Source: Glaciecola sp048820975
GTDB taxonomy: Bacteria; Pseudomonadota; Gammaproteobacteria; Enterobacterales; Alteromonadaceae
Length of the DNA stretch: 64,000 nt
Reading direction: 5' to 3'
Assembly: GCF_048820975.1 (NCBI RefSeq)
Contig: NZ_JBMEUF010000002.1
Location: 124,001 to 188,000, forward strand
Below, piece after piece: positions 41,726 to 50,243 of the stretch; position 1 is the first letter of the stretch, and each line of letters opens with the position of its first letter. The position numbers were made by a program, and so were the translations under genes. The notes below the pieces were generated by a model. The model made no database searches. It worked only from the letters and a program-made list of their open reading frames with translations, and was not told where the DNA came from.

Positions 41726-42739
41726 ATGAAAAAAACATGTATTGTAGGCGCCAGTGGATACACTGGCGCTGAGCTAATTAAAATTATTTCACGTCACCCA
41801 CAACTAAACTTGGAAACTTGTTTTGTATCAGATGGGAGCCAATATGCTGGAAAGTCGGCCAGTGAAGTTCACCCTGAACTTCAATTTATATGCGACCTTC
41901 CTTTAGTTGAATTAACACCTGAAAAACTCGCGTCAATAAAAGATGATTTTGATATTGTCTTTTTAGCTACCCCCCATGAATTTAGTCATGACAAATTGCC
42001 TAGCATGTTAGGCGCTAGAGCCAAAGTATTTGATTTGTCGGGCGCGTATCGCTTACAAAACACCGCTGATTTTGCACATTTTTATGGCTTTGCACACTTA
42101 CACCCAAATAGTCTATCGAAGGCAGTTTATGGCTTGGCTGAATGGTACGAGAGCGATATTGCAAACGCGGCATTTGTTGCAGTACCTGGTTGCTATCCTA
42201 CCGCATCATTATTAGCCCTTAAGCCTTTGCTAGAAAACAACTTGCTTAATACCGCTCATTTGCCAGTAATTAACGCAACAAGCGGGGTTAGTGGTGCAGG
42301 TAAGAAAGCGTCTATGACCTCTAGCTTTTACGAAGTGAGTTTACAAGCTTATGGTGTGTTAAGTCATAGACATACGCCTGAAATAGAAGCTTACGCTAAC
42401 AACCCTGTTATCTTTACTCCTCATTTAGGTGCCTTTAAACGCGGAATTTTGGCTACGCTTACCGCATTTACAAACAGCAATGTAAGCGAACAAGATATTC
42501 AACAGGCCTATGAAAAGGCTTATAAAAATAGTCCGCTCATTCGCCTGCGAAATACCATGCCTAAAGTTGATCAAGTTACAAATACGCCATTTTGCGATAT
42601 AGGTTTCGCTTATGACCCAGCTAAAAAATGCATTGTAGTTACAAGCGCCATTGATAACCTTTTAAAAGGCGCATCTTCGCAAGCCATACAGTGCTGTAAT
42701 ATTGCTTTAGGCATTGATCAAACCACAGGTTTGTTATAA
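41726..42739 (+). CDS. argC: N-acetyl-gamma-glutamyl-phosphate reductase
   Basis: ArgC reduces N-acetylglutamyl-phosphate to the semialdehyde, step 3 of arginine synthesis. The 337-aa chain has the Rossmann start VGASGYTGAELIKI, catalytic Cys in VPGCYPTAS, and SGVSGAGKKASM plus HRHTPEIE, all family features. It heads the run argCBFGHA. argB follows after 2 bp. A perfect 9-bp inverted repeat at 41748-41769 lies in the first coding residues. Confidence 0.97.
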   Translation: MKKTCIVGASGYTGAELIKIISRHPQLNLETCFVSDGSQYAGKSASEVHPELQFICDLPLVELTPEKLASIKDDFDIVFLATPHEFSHDKLPSMLGARAKVFDLSGAYRLQNTADFAHFYGFAHLHPNSLSKAVYGLAEWYESDIANAAFVAVPGCYPTASLLALKPLLENNLLNTAHLPVINATSGVSGAGKKASMTSSFYEVSLQAYGVLSHRHTPEIEAYANNPVIFTPHLGAFKRGILATLTAFTNSNVSEQDIQQAYEKAYKNSPLIRLRNTMPKVDQVTNTPFCDIGFAYDPAKKCIVVTSAIDNLLKGASSQAIQCCNIALGIDQTTGLL

Positions 42740-42741
42740 AC

Positions 42742-43575
42742 ATGAGCAAAATGAATAAAAATCCTAAAACCAGCGATATATTGCCAATAGTCATTAAAGT
42801 AGGCGGTAGCTTTTTTAACGAACTCAGCCAAGCTGGCGCTAGCAATGGCGCAAAAGTGTTATTGCAAACAATTGCCGAATTGCAAAAACAAGGCAAGCCA
42901 GTAGTGCTAATCCATGGCGGCGGTGAACAAGTATTAAAGCGTTTAGATGCTTTGGGGATTGTAAGCGAGAAGAAAGATGGCCTTCGCGTGAGCCCTGATG
43001 CTCATATGCCCATTGTAACAAGCGTACTTGCTGGTGAGCTGAATAAGCAATTAGTCGCAACCTGCGCTTCTTTTGGCATAAATGCGGTAGGTATAAGCCT
43101 AGCCGATGGTAATATTGCACAGTGTATTGAACACGCAGCAGATATTGGTGCGGTTGGCGTTCCCACCGCCCAAAGTGCCGATTTACTCAATGCAATAATG
43201 AGCGTCAATATGGTGCCAATAGTGGCATCAATTGGTAAAGATAATGATGGTCGTTTATATAATGTTAATGCTGACCATGCCGCCATTTGTATCGCTGAAT
43301 TATTGCAAACAAAATTGTACTTTTTTGCCGATGTTCAAGGCGTACTTGATGCAAACAAACAACTAATAGCTGTGTTAAACCATACTTTGAGCGAATCTTT
43401 AATTGCAGATAAGGTGATTACTGACGGAATGCTTGTTAAAGTAAAGGCCGCTCAAGACGCAGCAAATAAAATAAATAATTCTGTAATTATTGCCAGTTGG
43501 TCTAACGCCCGTGAAATTCTGTTAGAACATAAACCGCTTGGCACTCAAATATTACCTGCTTCTGCAGACAAATAA
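42742..43575 (+). CDS. argB: N-acetylglutamate kinase
   Basis: ArgB phosphorylates N-acetylglutamate. The 277-aa chain belongs to the amino-acid-kinase family: IVIKVGGSFF, LIHGGGEQVLK, DGLRVSPDAHMPIV, and NADHAAICIAELL. The N-terminus lacks the long extension of arginine-inhibited ArgB enzymes, so feedback control probably rests on ArgA or ArgR. Start: ATG 42742; ATG 42751 is an alternative. argF follows after 17 bp. Confidence 0.95.
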   Translation: MSKMNKNPKTSDILPIVIKVGGSFFNELSQAGASNGAKVLLQTIAELQKQGKPVVLIHGGGEQVLKRLDALGIVSEKKDGLRVSPDAHMPIVTSVLAGELNKQLVATCASFGINAVGISLADGNIAQCIEHAADIGAVGVPTAQSADLLNAIMSVNMVPIVASIGKDNDGRLYNVNADHAAICIAELLQTKLYFFADVQGVLDANKQLIAVLNHTLSESLIADKVITDGMLVKVKAAQDAANKINNSVIIASWSNAREILLEHKPLGTQILPASADK

Positions 43576-43592
43576 TTCCCAAGGACAAAATT

Positions 43593-44522
43593 GTGCACTC
43601 AAACTTACTCAGTTTCAAAGATTGGGCTAGCGAAGACGCTACTAGCCTTTTAAAATTTGCTATAGCGCTTAAAAGCGCCCCTGAAAACTTTGGCAAACCC
43701 CTTGAAGGCAAATCCATTGTTGCCCTATTCGAAAAGCCCTCATTGCGCACCCGCGTTAGCTTCGACATAGGCATCAATAAACTTGGTGGACACATGGTAT
43801 ATGTTGACAGCCAAGGCGAACCAATGGAAAAACGCGAAGACCCAATTGATGTAGGCGCCAATATAAGCCAGTGGGCCGATGCCATTGTGGCTAGAGTTTT
43901 CAAACACAGTACCTTAGAGAAATTAGCGCAAGGTGCTTCTGTGCCCGTAATTAATGCGCTATGTGATATGTATCATCCATGCCAAGCACTTGCTGACTAC
44001 ATCACCATGCACGAAGCTCTTGGCGAAATTAAAGGCAAAACCCTTGCCTATATTGGTGATGGCAACAACGTCGCGCATTCACTCTTAATACTTGGCGTGC
44101 TTTTAGGGTGTCATCAGGTTGTGATCACACCGAAGGGTTATGAAATAGATCCGAATATTGCGCAATTGGTGTCTACATTAGCGAGTGAAAATGGGGTTAA
44201 CTTTACTATTAGCAACCACATGGAAGAACTTGGTCAAGTTGATGTTATTTATACTGACACTTGGTTATCAATGGGTGACAATACGCCACTATCTGACATT
44301 AAAAACAAATTTATGCCGTATCAGGTAAATAGGGCGCTGATGCAAACAAGCCAAGCAAAGTTTGTTATGCATTGCCAGCCAGCCCATCGCGATTTAGAAA
44401 TTACGGGAGAGTTAATGGATTCTCCTGAATCATTATTAATGCAACAAGCAGGGAACCGCATGCATTCACAAAATGCCATTCTTTGCTATTTGCTTACCAA
44501 TATAGATATTACTCAGATTTAG
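43593..44522 (+). CDS. argF: Ornithine carbamoyltransferase
   Basis: ArgF makes citrulline from ornithine and carbamoyl phosphate. The 309-aa chain has the carbamoyl-phosphate motif SLRTR (where most have STRTR), MYHPCQALADY, the ornithine SMG loop in YTDTWLSMGDN, and HCQPAHRDLEI (usual HCLP). These substitutions are noted under findings. GTG 43593 follows AAGGAC and is the only sensible start. The SMG loop favours ornithine over N-acetylornithine as substrate. Confidence 0.9.
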   Translation: MHSNLLSFKDWASEDATSLLKFAIALKSAPENFGKPLEGKSIVALFEKPSLRTRVSFDIGINKLGGHMVYVDSQGEPMEKREDPIDVGANISQWADAIVARVFKHSTLEKLAQGASVPVINALCDMYHPCQALADYITMHEALGEIKGKTLAYIGDGNNVAHSLLILGVLLGCHQVVITPKGYEIDPNIAQLVSTLASENGVNFTISNHMEELGQVDVIYTDTWLSMGDNTPLSDIKNKFMPYQVNRALMQTSQAKFVMHCQPAHRDLEITGELMDSPESLLMQQAGNRMHSQNAILCYLLTNIDITQI

Positions 44523-44531
44523 GAACTAAAG

Positions 44532-45740
44532 ATGTCAAAGATTAAAAAAGTAGTACTGGCCTATTCAGGCGGCCTCGACACCAGCGCCATTGTACCTTGG
44601 TTAAAAGAAAACTATGGCTGTGAAGTAGTTGCCTTTGCTGCCGATGTAGGCCAAGGCGAAGAAGAACTTGTTGGTTTAGAAGAGAAAGCCCTTGCATCAG
44701 GCGCAAGTGAGTGCCACATAGTTGACTTAAAAGATGAATTCGTTAGTGAGTTTATTTATCCAACGATTCAAACCGGTGCTGTGTACGAAGACGAATATCT
44801 ATTAGGTACGTCTATGGCTCGCCCTATTATTGCGCGAGCACAGGTTGAAATTGCCCGTAAAGTAGGTGCCGACGCACTTAGCCATGGCTGTACCGGAAAA
44901 GGAAATGACCAAGTAAGATTTGAAGGTGCTTTTGCTGCCCTTGCTCCTGACCTTCCTGTAATTGCGCCATGGCGCGAATGGGATATGGTTTCGCGCGAAG
45001 ACTTACTTGATTACCTTGCGAGCCGTAATATCCCTACCACCGCTTCAGCCACCAAAATTTATAGCCGTGATGCAAACGCTTGGCATATTTCACATGAAGG
45101 GGGCGAACTAGAAGACCCATGGAACGCACCTACTAAGAAAATTTGGACCATGACGGTTGACCCAGAAGATGCGCCAGATAAACCTGAAACCGTAAGTGTG
45201 AAGTTTGAAAATGGGCGCTTAACCACAGTAAATGGCGCACAAGTTAGCCCTTATGAAGCGCTTGTTCAACTAAACGAGATTGGTGCTGCCCATGGTGTAG
45301 GCCGAATTGATATAGTTGAAAACAGACTAGTAGGCATGAAGTCTCGCGGTTGTTACGAAACGCCGGGCGGAACCTTAATGATGAAAGCATATAAAGCACT
45401 AGAGTGTTTAGTGTTAGACAAATCAGCCTTCAAATTCCGTGAGCAAATTGGCCTTGAGTACGCCCACGTAATGTACGATGGCCGTTATTTTACGGCGTTA
45501 AACGATGCCCTACTTGCAAGTGCAAATACCTTTGCGCAGCTAGTAACGGGTGAAGTAGTGATAAAACTGTATAAAGGCAACGCCACAGTAGTGCAGCGTA
45601 AATCTCCAAATAGCTTATATTCAGAAGACTTCGCTACCTTTGGCGCAGATGACGTGTATGACCAATCTCATGCTGAAGGCTTTATTCGTTTATTTAGCTT
45701 GTCTAGCAGAATAAGTTACATCAATAAGCAGAAGGGTTAA
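44532..45740 (+). CDS. argG: Argininosuccinate synthase
   Basis: ArgG joins citrulline and aspartate with ATP. The 402-aa chain has the PP-loop AYSGGLDTSAI, GCTGKGNDQVRFE, and SREDLLDYLASRNIP. The size and motifs are standard. It lies 9 bp after argF and 4 bp before argH. Confidence 0.98.
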   Translation: MSKIKKVVLAYSGGLDTSAIVPWLKENYGCEVVAFAADVGQGEEELVGLEEKALASGASECHIVDLKDEFVSEFIYPTIQTGAVYEDEYLLGTSMARPIIARAQVEIARKVGADALSHGCTGKGNDQVRFEGAFAALAPDLPVIAPWREWDMVSREDLLDYLASRNIPTTASATKIYSRDANAWHISHEGGELEDPWNAPTKKIWTMTVDPEDAPDKPETVSVKFENGRLTTVNGAQVSPYEALVQLNEIGAAHGVGRIDIVENRLVGMKSRGCYETPGGTLMMKAYKALECLVLDKSAFKFREQIGLEYAHVMYDGRYFTALNDALLASANTFAQLVTGEVVIKLYKGNATVVQRKSPNSLYSEDFATFGADDVYDQSHAEGFIRLFSLSSRISYINKQKG

Positions 45741-45744
45741 GACT

Positions 45745-47133
45745 ATGGCGTTATGGGGTGGTCGATTTAAAAGTGGTAGCAGTGACATGTTCAAGCAGGT
45801 AAACGACTCCCTGCCCTTCGATCATGTGATGGCCGTTGAAGATATTTTCGGCTCAATAATATGGTCGCGCGCATTAAAAAATGCAGGCGTACTAAACGAA
45901 GACGAACAAAGCCAAATTGAAACCGTGTTAGGCAATTTAAAAACCCAAGCTGAAGAAGGTAACATCGACTTTAGTGAATCGCCTGAAGAAGATATTCATA
46001 GCTTTGTTGAAGCCTACTTAACGAAGGAGTTAGGTGATTTAGGGCGCAAACTTCACACAGGTCGAAGCAGAAATGACCAGGTAGCCACTGACTTTCGTTT
46101 ATGGGTTCGCAACCATTTAGGTGAAATTAGACAAGATTGCATCAACTTAATTGGTGCGTTGTTGCAATGCGCTAACCGCCACGAAAGCGCTGTAATTCCA
46201 GGGTATACCCATTTACAACGAGCTCAGCCGGTGTATTTTGCGCATTGGAGCTTAGCCTATGTAGAAATGCTTAAGCGTGACTTAAGCCGAATTGATGATT
46301 TGCTTGCTCGAATGAACCAATGCCCACTTGGCTCAGGTGCGCTTGCTGGCACAACGTTCGCAGTAGATAGGCAACAAATTGCAGAATCTTTGGGGTTTTC
46401 CTCACCTTGTTTGAATAGTTTAGATGCAGTGTCTGACCGTGACTTCGTATTAGAAATGTTATTCGTGGCAAGCACTAGCATGATGCACTTATCACGCATG
46501 GCTGAAGATCTGATTTTCTACAATTCTGGTGAAGCTGGCTTTCTACAATTAGGCGATGATGTAACGTCTGGTTCATCATTAATGCCGCAAAAGAAAAACC
46601 CTGATGCGCTTGAATTAATGCGCGGTAAATGCGGCCGTGTGTTTGGTCATTTGCAGGGTTTGCTAGTAACTATGAAAGGTTTGCCATTAGCTTACAACAA
46701 AGACATGCAAGAAGACAAAGAAGGCGCAATTGATACCGCAAATCAGTGGCATATATGCCTATGTATTGCAGTAGAAGTGCTCAATAGTATGTCATTAAAT
46801 GAAGAGGCTTGTCGCAAAGCGGCTCAGCAAGGTTATGCAAATGCCACAGAGTTAGCTGACTATTTAGTGGCTAAAAATATTCCATTTAGAACAGCGCACG
46901 ATATTGCAGGGCAAGCAGTAGTAGCGGCTATTGAAAAAGGCTTGGCGCTTGAAGATATGGAAATAAGCGATCTACAAAGCATACATAAAGACATTGATAG
47001 CGATGTTTATGAATGCTTACAGTTAGAATCGGTACTTAATAAGCGCGACCAACTTGGCGGCACAAGTAAACAAACTGTCACAAAAGCCTTGTACATTGAA
47101 CTCGAAAACTGGGATGCCTTAAAACGCAGTTAA
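45745..47133 (+). CDS. argH: Argininosuccinate lyase
   Basis: ArgH splits argininosuccinate to arginine and fumarate. The 462-aa chain has WGGRF, TGRSRNDQVATD, PGYTHLQRAQP and the fumarase/aspartase signature GSSLMPQKKNPD. It is not fused to an acetyltransferase domain, unlike the ArgHA of some marine gammaproteobacteria; a separate argA follows. Confidence 0.97.
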   Translation: MALWGGRFKSGSSDMFKQVNDSLPFDHVMAVEDIFGSIIWSRALKNAGVLNEDEQSQIETVLGNLKTQAEEGNIDFSESPEEDIHSFVEAYLTKELGDLGRKLHTGRSRNDQVATDFRLWVRNHLGEIRQDCINLIGALLQCANRHESAVIPGYTHLQRAQPVYFAHWSLAYVEMLKRDLSRIDDLLARMNQCPLGSGALAGTTFAVDRQQIAESLGFSSPCLNSLDAVSDRDFVLEMLFVASTSMMHLSRMAEDLIFYNSGEAGFLQLGDDVTSGSSLMPQKKNPDALELMRGKCGRVFGHLQGLLVTMKGLPLAYNKDMQEDKEGAIDTANQWHICLCIAVEVLNSMSLNEEACRKAAQQGYANATELADYLVAKNIPFRTAHDIAGQAVVAAIEKGLALEDMEISDLQSIHKDIDSDVYECLQLESVLNKRDQLGGTSKQTVTKALYIELENWDALKRS

Positions 47134-47152
47134 CCAAAGGTAAACAACCTGT

Positions 47153-48460
47153 ATGACCCTTACTCATGAAGATAGTATTAGGCTATTTAGAAACTCAACG
47201 CCTTACATTAATGCTCACAGAGGTAAAACCTTTGTCATTATGTTTGGTGGAGAGGCAGTTGAAAGTGACAACTTTGAGCGATTAATACAAGATATTGCAC
47301 TTCTGCATAGCCTAGGCATCCGTATTATTATTGTGCACGGTGCCCGCCCACAAATTGATGAGCGCCTTGCACTTCGTGATATTAAGGGTCAATTCGTAGA
47401 TGGTTTACGCATTACCAACAAACCAACCTTAGAATGCGTAAAAGATGCCGCGGGTTCTTTGCGTAGCCAAATTGAAGCTTTACTCACGCTTGGTTTACCC
47501 AACTCACCTATGCACGGTGCTCGTATTCGAGTGTGCTCAGGCAACTTAGTAATAGCCAAGCCGCTAGGCGTTCGAAACGGCATTGATTTTGAACACACTG
47601 GCAGTGTGCGCAGAATAGATATTGAGGGCATTCAAGATCAGCTTGAAGATGGGTCGATTGTATTGCTTTCCCCTATGGGTTACTCACCCACCGGCGAAGT
47701 ATTCAACCTGTCACATGAAGATGTGGCCACCCAAGCGGCTATAGCGCTTAGTGCAGATAAAATCATTACTATGTCAAACCTTGACGGTATATATAGAAAT
47801 GATGATCTTATTAGAACAATGCAATTAGATCATATTCAAACTCTCATTTCAGAAAACGCCATTTCAGCAGAAAGTACCTGCTTAAGCGCTATGATTGACT
47901 CAGTGCAAGCCGGTATTGATAGAGCGCATTGCGTTAGCTACCACCAAGATGGCGCGTTGTTAAAAGAGCTGTTTACACGCGATGGTTGCGGAAGCTTACT
48001 TATGCAAACTCATTATGAACAATTACGCTCGGCAACTATCGACGACGTTGGTGGCATAATGAAGCTAATTAAGCCATTAGAGGAAAGTGGCGTGTTGTTG
48101 CCGCGCTCAAGAGATAAGCTTGAAAATGATATTGACCAATATGTTGTTATTGAGCGCGATGGCATGATTATCGCGTGTGCTGCGCTGTTTATATTTGCAA
48201 ATGATCACATGGGCGAAATTGCATGTGTAGCCACACACCGTGATTACCGTGGCAAAAGTCGCGGCGAGCGTTTGTTGGAAAACCTTAAAGATAAGGCCAT
48301 AGCCAATAAGCTAAAGAAAATATTCGTACTTACCACAGTAACGAGCCATTGGTTTTTAGAGCAGGGATTTGAAGAGCAGAGCATTCAAGACTTACCAGAG
48401 TCAAAGAAAGACATGTATAACTTCACACGAAACTCAAAGGTCTTTATGTTGGCTATTTGA
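47153..48460 (+). CDS. argA: N-acetylglutamate synthase (ArgA, AAK-GNAT)
   Basis: ArgA makes N-acetylglutamate from glutamate and acetyl-CoA, the first step of arginine synthesis. The 435-aa chain has an N-terminal amino-acid-kinase-like domain (about 20-285, IIVHGARPQIDERL, STCLSAMIDSVQAG) and a C-terminal GNAT domain (about 295-435, ACVATHRDYRGKSRGERLL). This is the classic two-domain, arginine-sensitive type. It is the last arg gene; argD and argE are not in this window. Confidence 0.95.
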   Translation: MTLTHEDSIRLFRNSTPYINAHRGKTFVIMFGGEAVESDNFERLIQDIALLHSLGIRIIIVHGARPQIDERLALRDIKGQFVDGLRITNKPTLECVKDAAGSLRSQIEALLTLGLPNSPMHGARIRVCSGNLVIAKPLGVRNGIDFEHTGSVRRIDIEGIQDQLEDGSIVLLSPMGYSPTGEVFNLSHEDVATQAAIALSADKIITMSNLDGIYRNDDLIRTMQLDHIQTLISENAISAESTCLSAMIDSVQAGIDRAHCVSYHQDGALLKELFTRDGCGSLLMQTHYEQLRSATIDDVGGIMKLIKPLEESGVLLPRSRDKLENDIDQYVVIERDGMIIACAALFIFANDHMGEIACVATHRDYRGKSRGERLLENLKDKAIANKLKKIFVLTTVTSHWFLEQGFEEQSIQDLPESKKDMYNFTRNSKVFMLAI

Positions 48461-48467
48461 TGGATTG

Positions 48468-48500
48468 GCGAACAAATTACCACTGGGTATATTTGTTCGC
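48468..48500. terminator. Hairpin between convergent argA and maeA
   Basis: GCGAACAAAT (48468-48477) pairs with ATTTGTTCGC (48491-48500). The inner TACC/GGTA continues the stem around the loop ACTG, with one bulged T. Symmetric and without a T-tract, so it may act on both convergent transcripts. Confidence 0.5.
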
Positions 48501-48521
48501 GGCCATTAGCTCACTAGCGTG

Positions 48522-50216
48522 TTACCAACTCACACGCTTATAAGGTCTATATTCAGCCTTCCAAAAATTACTTTCAATTTTAGCCAATAAGACTTCATCA
48601 GATACCGTTAAAGCAAGCTCCTGTGCCATGGCTACTTTAGCCACTGCAAACGCGATTTTACGTGAAAGTTCGCTTATCTCCGTTAAACGTGGCAGTAAGT
48701 ATTCAGAAGTGCCGTTTGCTAAAGGCGATGCATCGGCCAATGCGTTACTGGCGGCCATAAGCATTTCGTCACTGATTAATTGCGCTTTACTGGCAATCAC
48801 GCCTAGCCCAATGCCCGGAAATATATAACTGTTGTTGCACTGCGCAATAGGGTAATGCACGCCTTCATACACTACCTTGTCAAAGGGCGAGCCTGTAGCA
48901 ATAACTACCTTACCTTTTGTCCACTCTATTACTTGCTCTGGTCGCGCTTCTACTTGGCGAGATGGATTACTCAAAGGAAATATAATAGGCGTTTCGCAGT
49001 GTTTAGCCATGCTCGTAACAACCAACTCTGTAAACAAGCCTGGCTGGCCTGATACGCCAATGAGGATATCAGGCTTTGCGCAATTAACGGCATCTAGCAA
49101 TGAAGGGTACTCACCGGAATAAGACCAATCATTTATACTTTCTTTGCTTTGTGCCAATTTTGCTTGGAAGTCTCTTAATCCTTCCATACCCTCGGTTAAC
49201 AGACCGTAACGGTCTATCATAAATACACGTTCACGTGATTGCGCTTCACTTAAACCTTCAAACATCATTTGCTGAATCAACATTTCAGCAATGCCGCAGC
49301 CAGCTGACCCAGCTCCAACAAACACGACTTTCATATTAGAAAGCTTATCGCCTCGCGCTTTACATGCGGCTAAAATTGTCCCCAAGGTAACCGCTGCAGT
49401 GCCTTGAATATCATCGTTAAAACAACACACTTGATCTCGATATTTATTAAGAAGCGGCATTGCATTAGGTTGCGCGAAATCTTCAAATTGGATCATTGCT
49501 TCTGGCCAACGCTCTTTTGCTTCTCGAATGAATGTATCTAAGAACTCATTATATTGCTCTTGTTCTATTCTTGGATGACGCGCTCCCATATACATAGGGT
49601 CGTCTAATAGCTTTTGATTGTTAGTGCCCACGTCAAGCATAACCGGCAAGGTGTAGGCTGGGCTAATACCACCACAAGCGGTATAAAGCGAAAGCTTACC
49701 AATAGGAATGCCCATGCCGCCAATACCTTGATCACCTAGTCCTAATATTCGCTCACCATCAGTGACTACTATCACGCGCACTTTACGCTTCGTTGCATTT
49801 CGCAATATATCTTGCATTAAATGTCGTTCTTCATAGCTTATAAATAAGCCTCTTGAAGAACGATAAATATCAGAAAAACGCTCACAGGCTTCACCCACGG
49901 TTGGGGTGTAAATTATAGGCATCATCTCTTCAATGTGCTTTTGCAACAAGCTGTAAAACAACGTTTCGTTGTTGTCTTGAATAGCCCGCAAAAATATATG
50001 TTTATTCAATGGGCTTTCAAATGAAGAATACTGCAAGTAGGCTCTATCAACCTGTTCCTCAATAGTTTCATATCGAGGCGGAACTAAACCTAATAAATTA
50101 AATGATTTTCGTTCTCTTTCAGTAAATGCACTGCCTTTATTTAACAAAGGCGTTTCCAGTAGTGCTGGTCCAGAATAATGAGTGTAAAGGTGACGCTGTG
50201 TATCGCTAGCTGACAT
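48522..50216 (-). CDS. maeA: NAD-dependent malic enzyme
   Basis: MaeA decarboxylates malate to pyruvate. The 564-aa chain is the size of E. coli MaeA and has IYTPTVGEACERFS, VVTDGERILGLGDQGIGGMG, FNDDIQGTAAVTLG and the dinucleotide motif VGAGSAGCGIAEML. The frame can be read from TTG 50231; ATG 50216 after AGGCCTAAC is chosen. No regulatory site is clear. Confidence 0.95.
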   Translation of the reverse strand: MSASDTQRHLYTHYSGPALLETPLLNKGSAFTERERKSFNLLGLVPPRYETIEEQVDRAYLQYSSFESPLNKHIFLRAIQDNNETLFYSLLQKHIEEMMPIIYTPTVGEACERFSDIYRSSRGLFISYEERHLMQDILRNATKRKVRVIVVTDGERILGLGDQGIGGMGIPIGKLSLYTACGGISPAYTLPVMLDVGTNNQKLLDDPMYMGARHPRIEQEQYNEFLDTFIREAKERWPEAMIQFEDFAQPNAMPLLNKYRDQVCCFNDDIQGTAAVTLGTILAACKARGDKLSNMKVVFVGAGSAGCGIAEMLIQQMMFEGLSEAQSRERVFMIDRYGLLTEGMEGLRDFQAKLAQSKESINDWSYSGEYPSLLDAVNCAKPDILIGVSGQPGLFTELVVTSMAKHCETPIIFPLSNPSRQVEARPEQVIEWTKGKVVIATGSPFDKVVYEGVHYPIAQCNNSYIFPGIGLGVIASKAQLISDEMLMAASNALADASPLANGTSEYLLPRLTEISELSRKIAFAVAKVAMAQELALTVSDEVLLAKIESNFWKAEYRPYKRVSW

Positions 50217-50243
50217 GTTAGGCCTATGCAATGTAGTGAAAGA

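Noticed and set aside
43002..43286. A minus-strand frame within argB
   Set aside because: Antisense shadow of a well-conserved enzyme gene.
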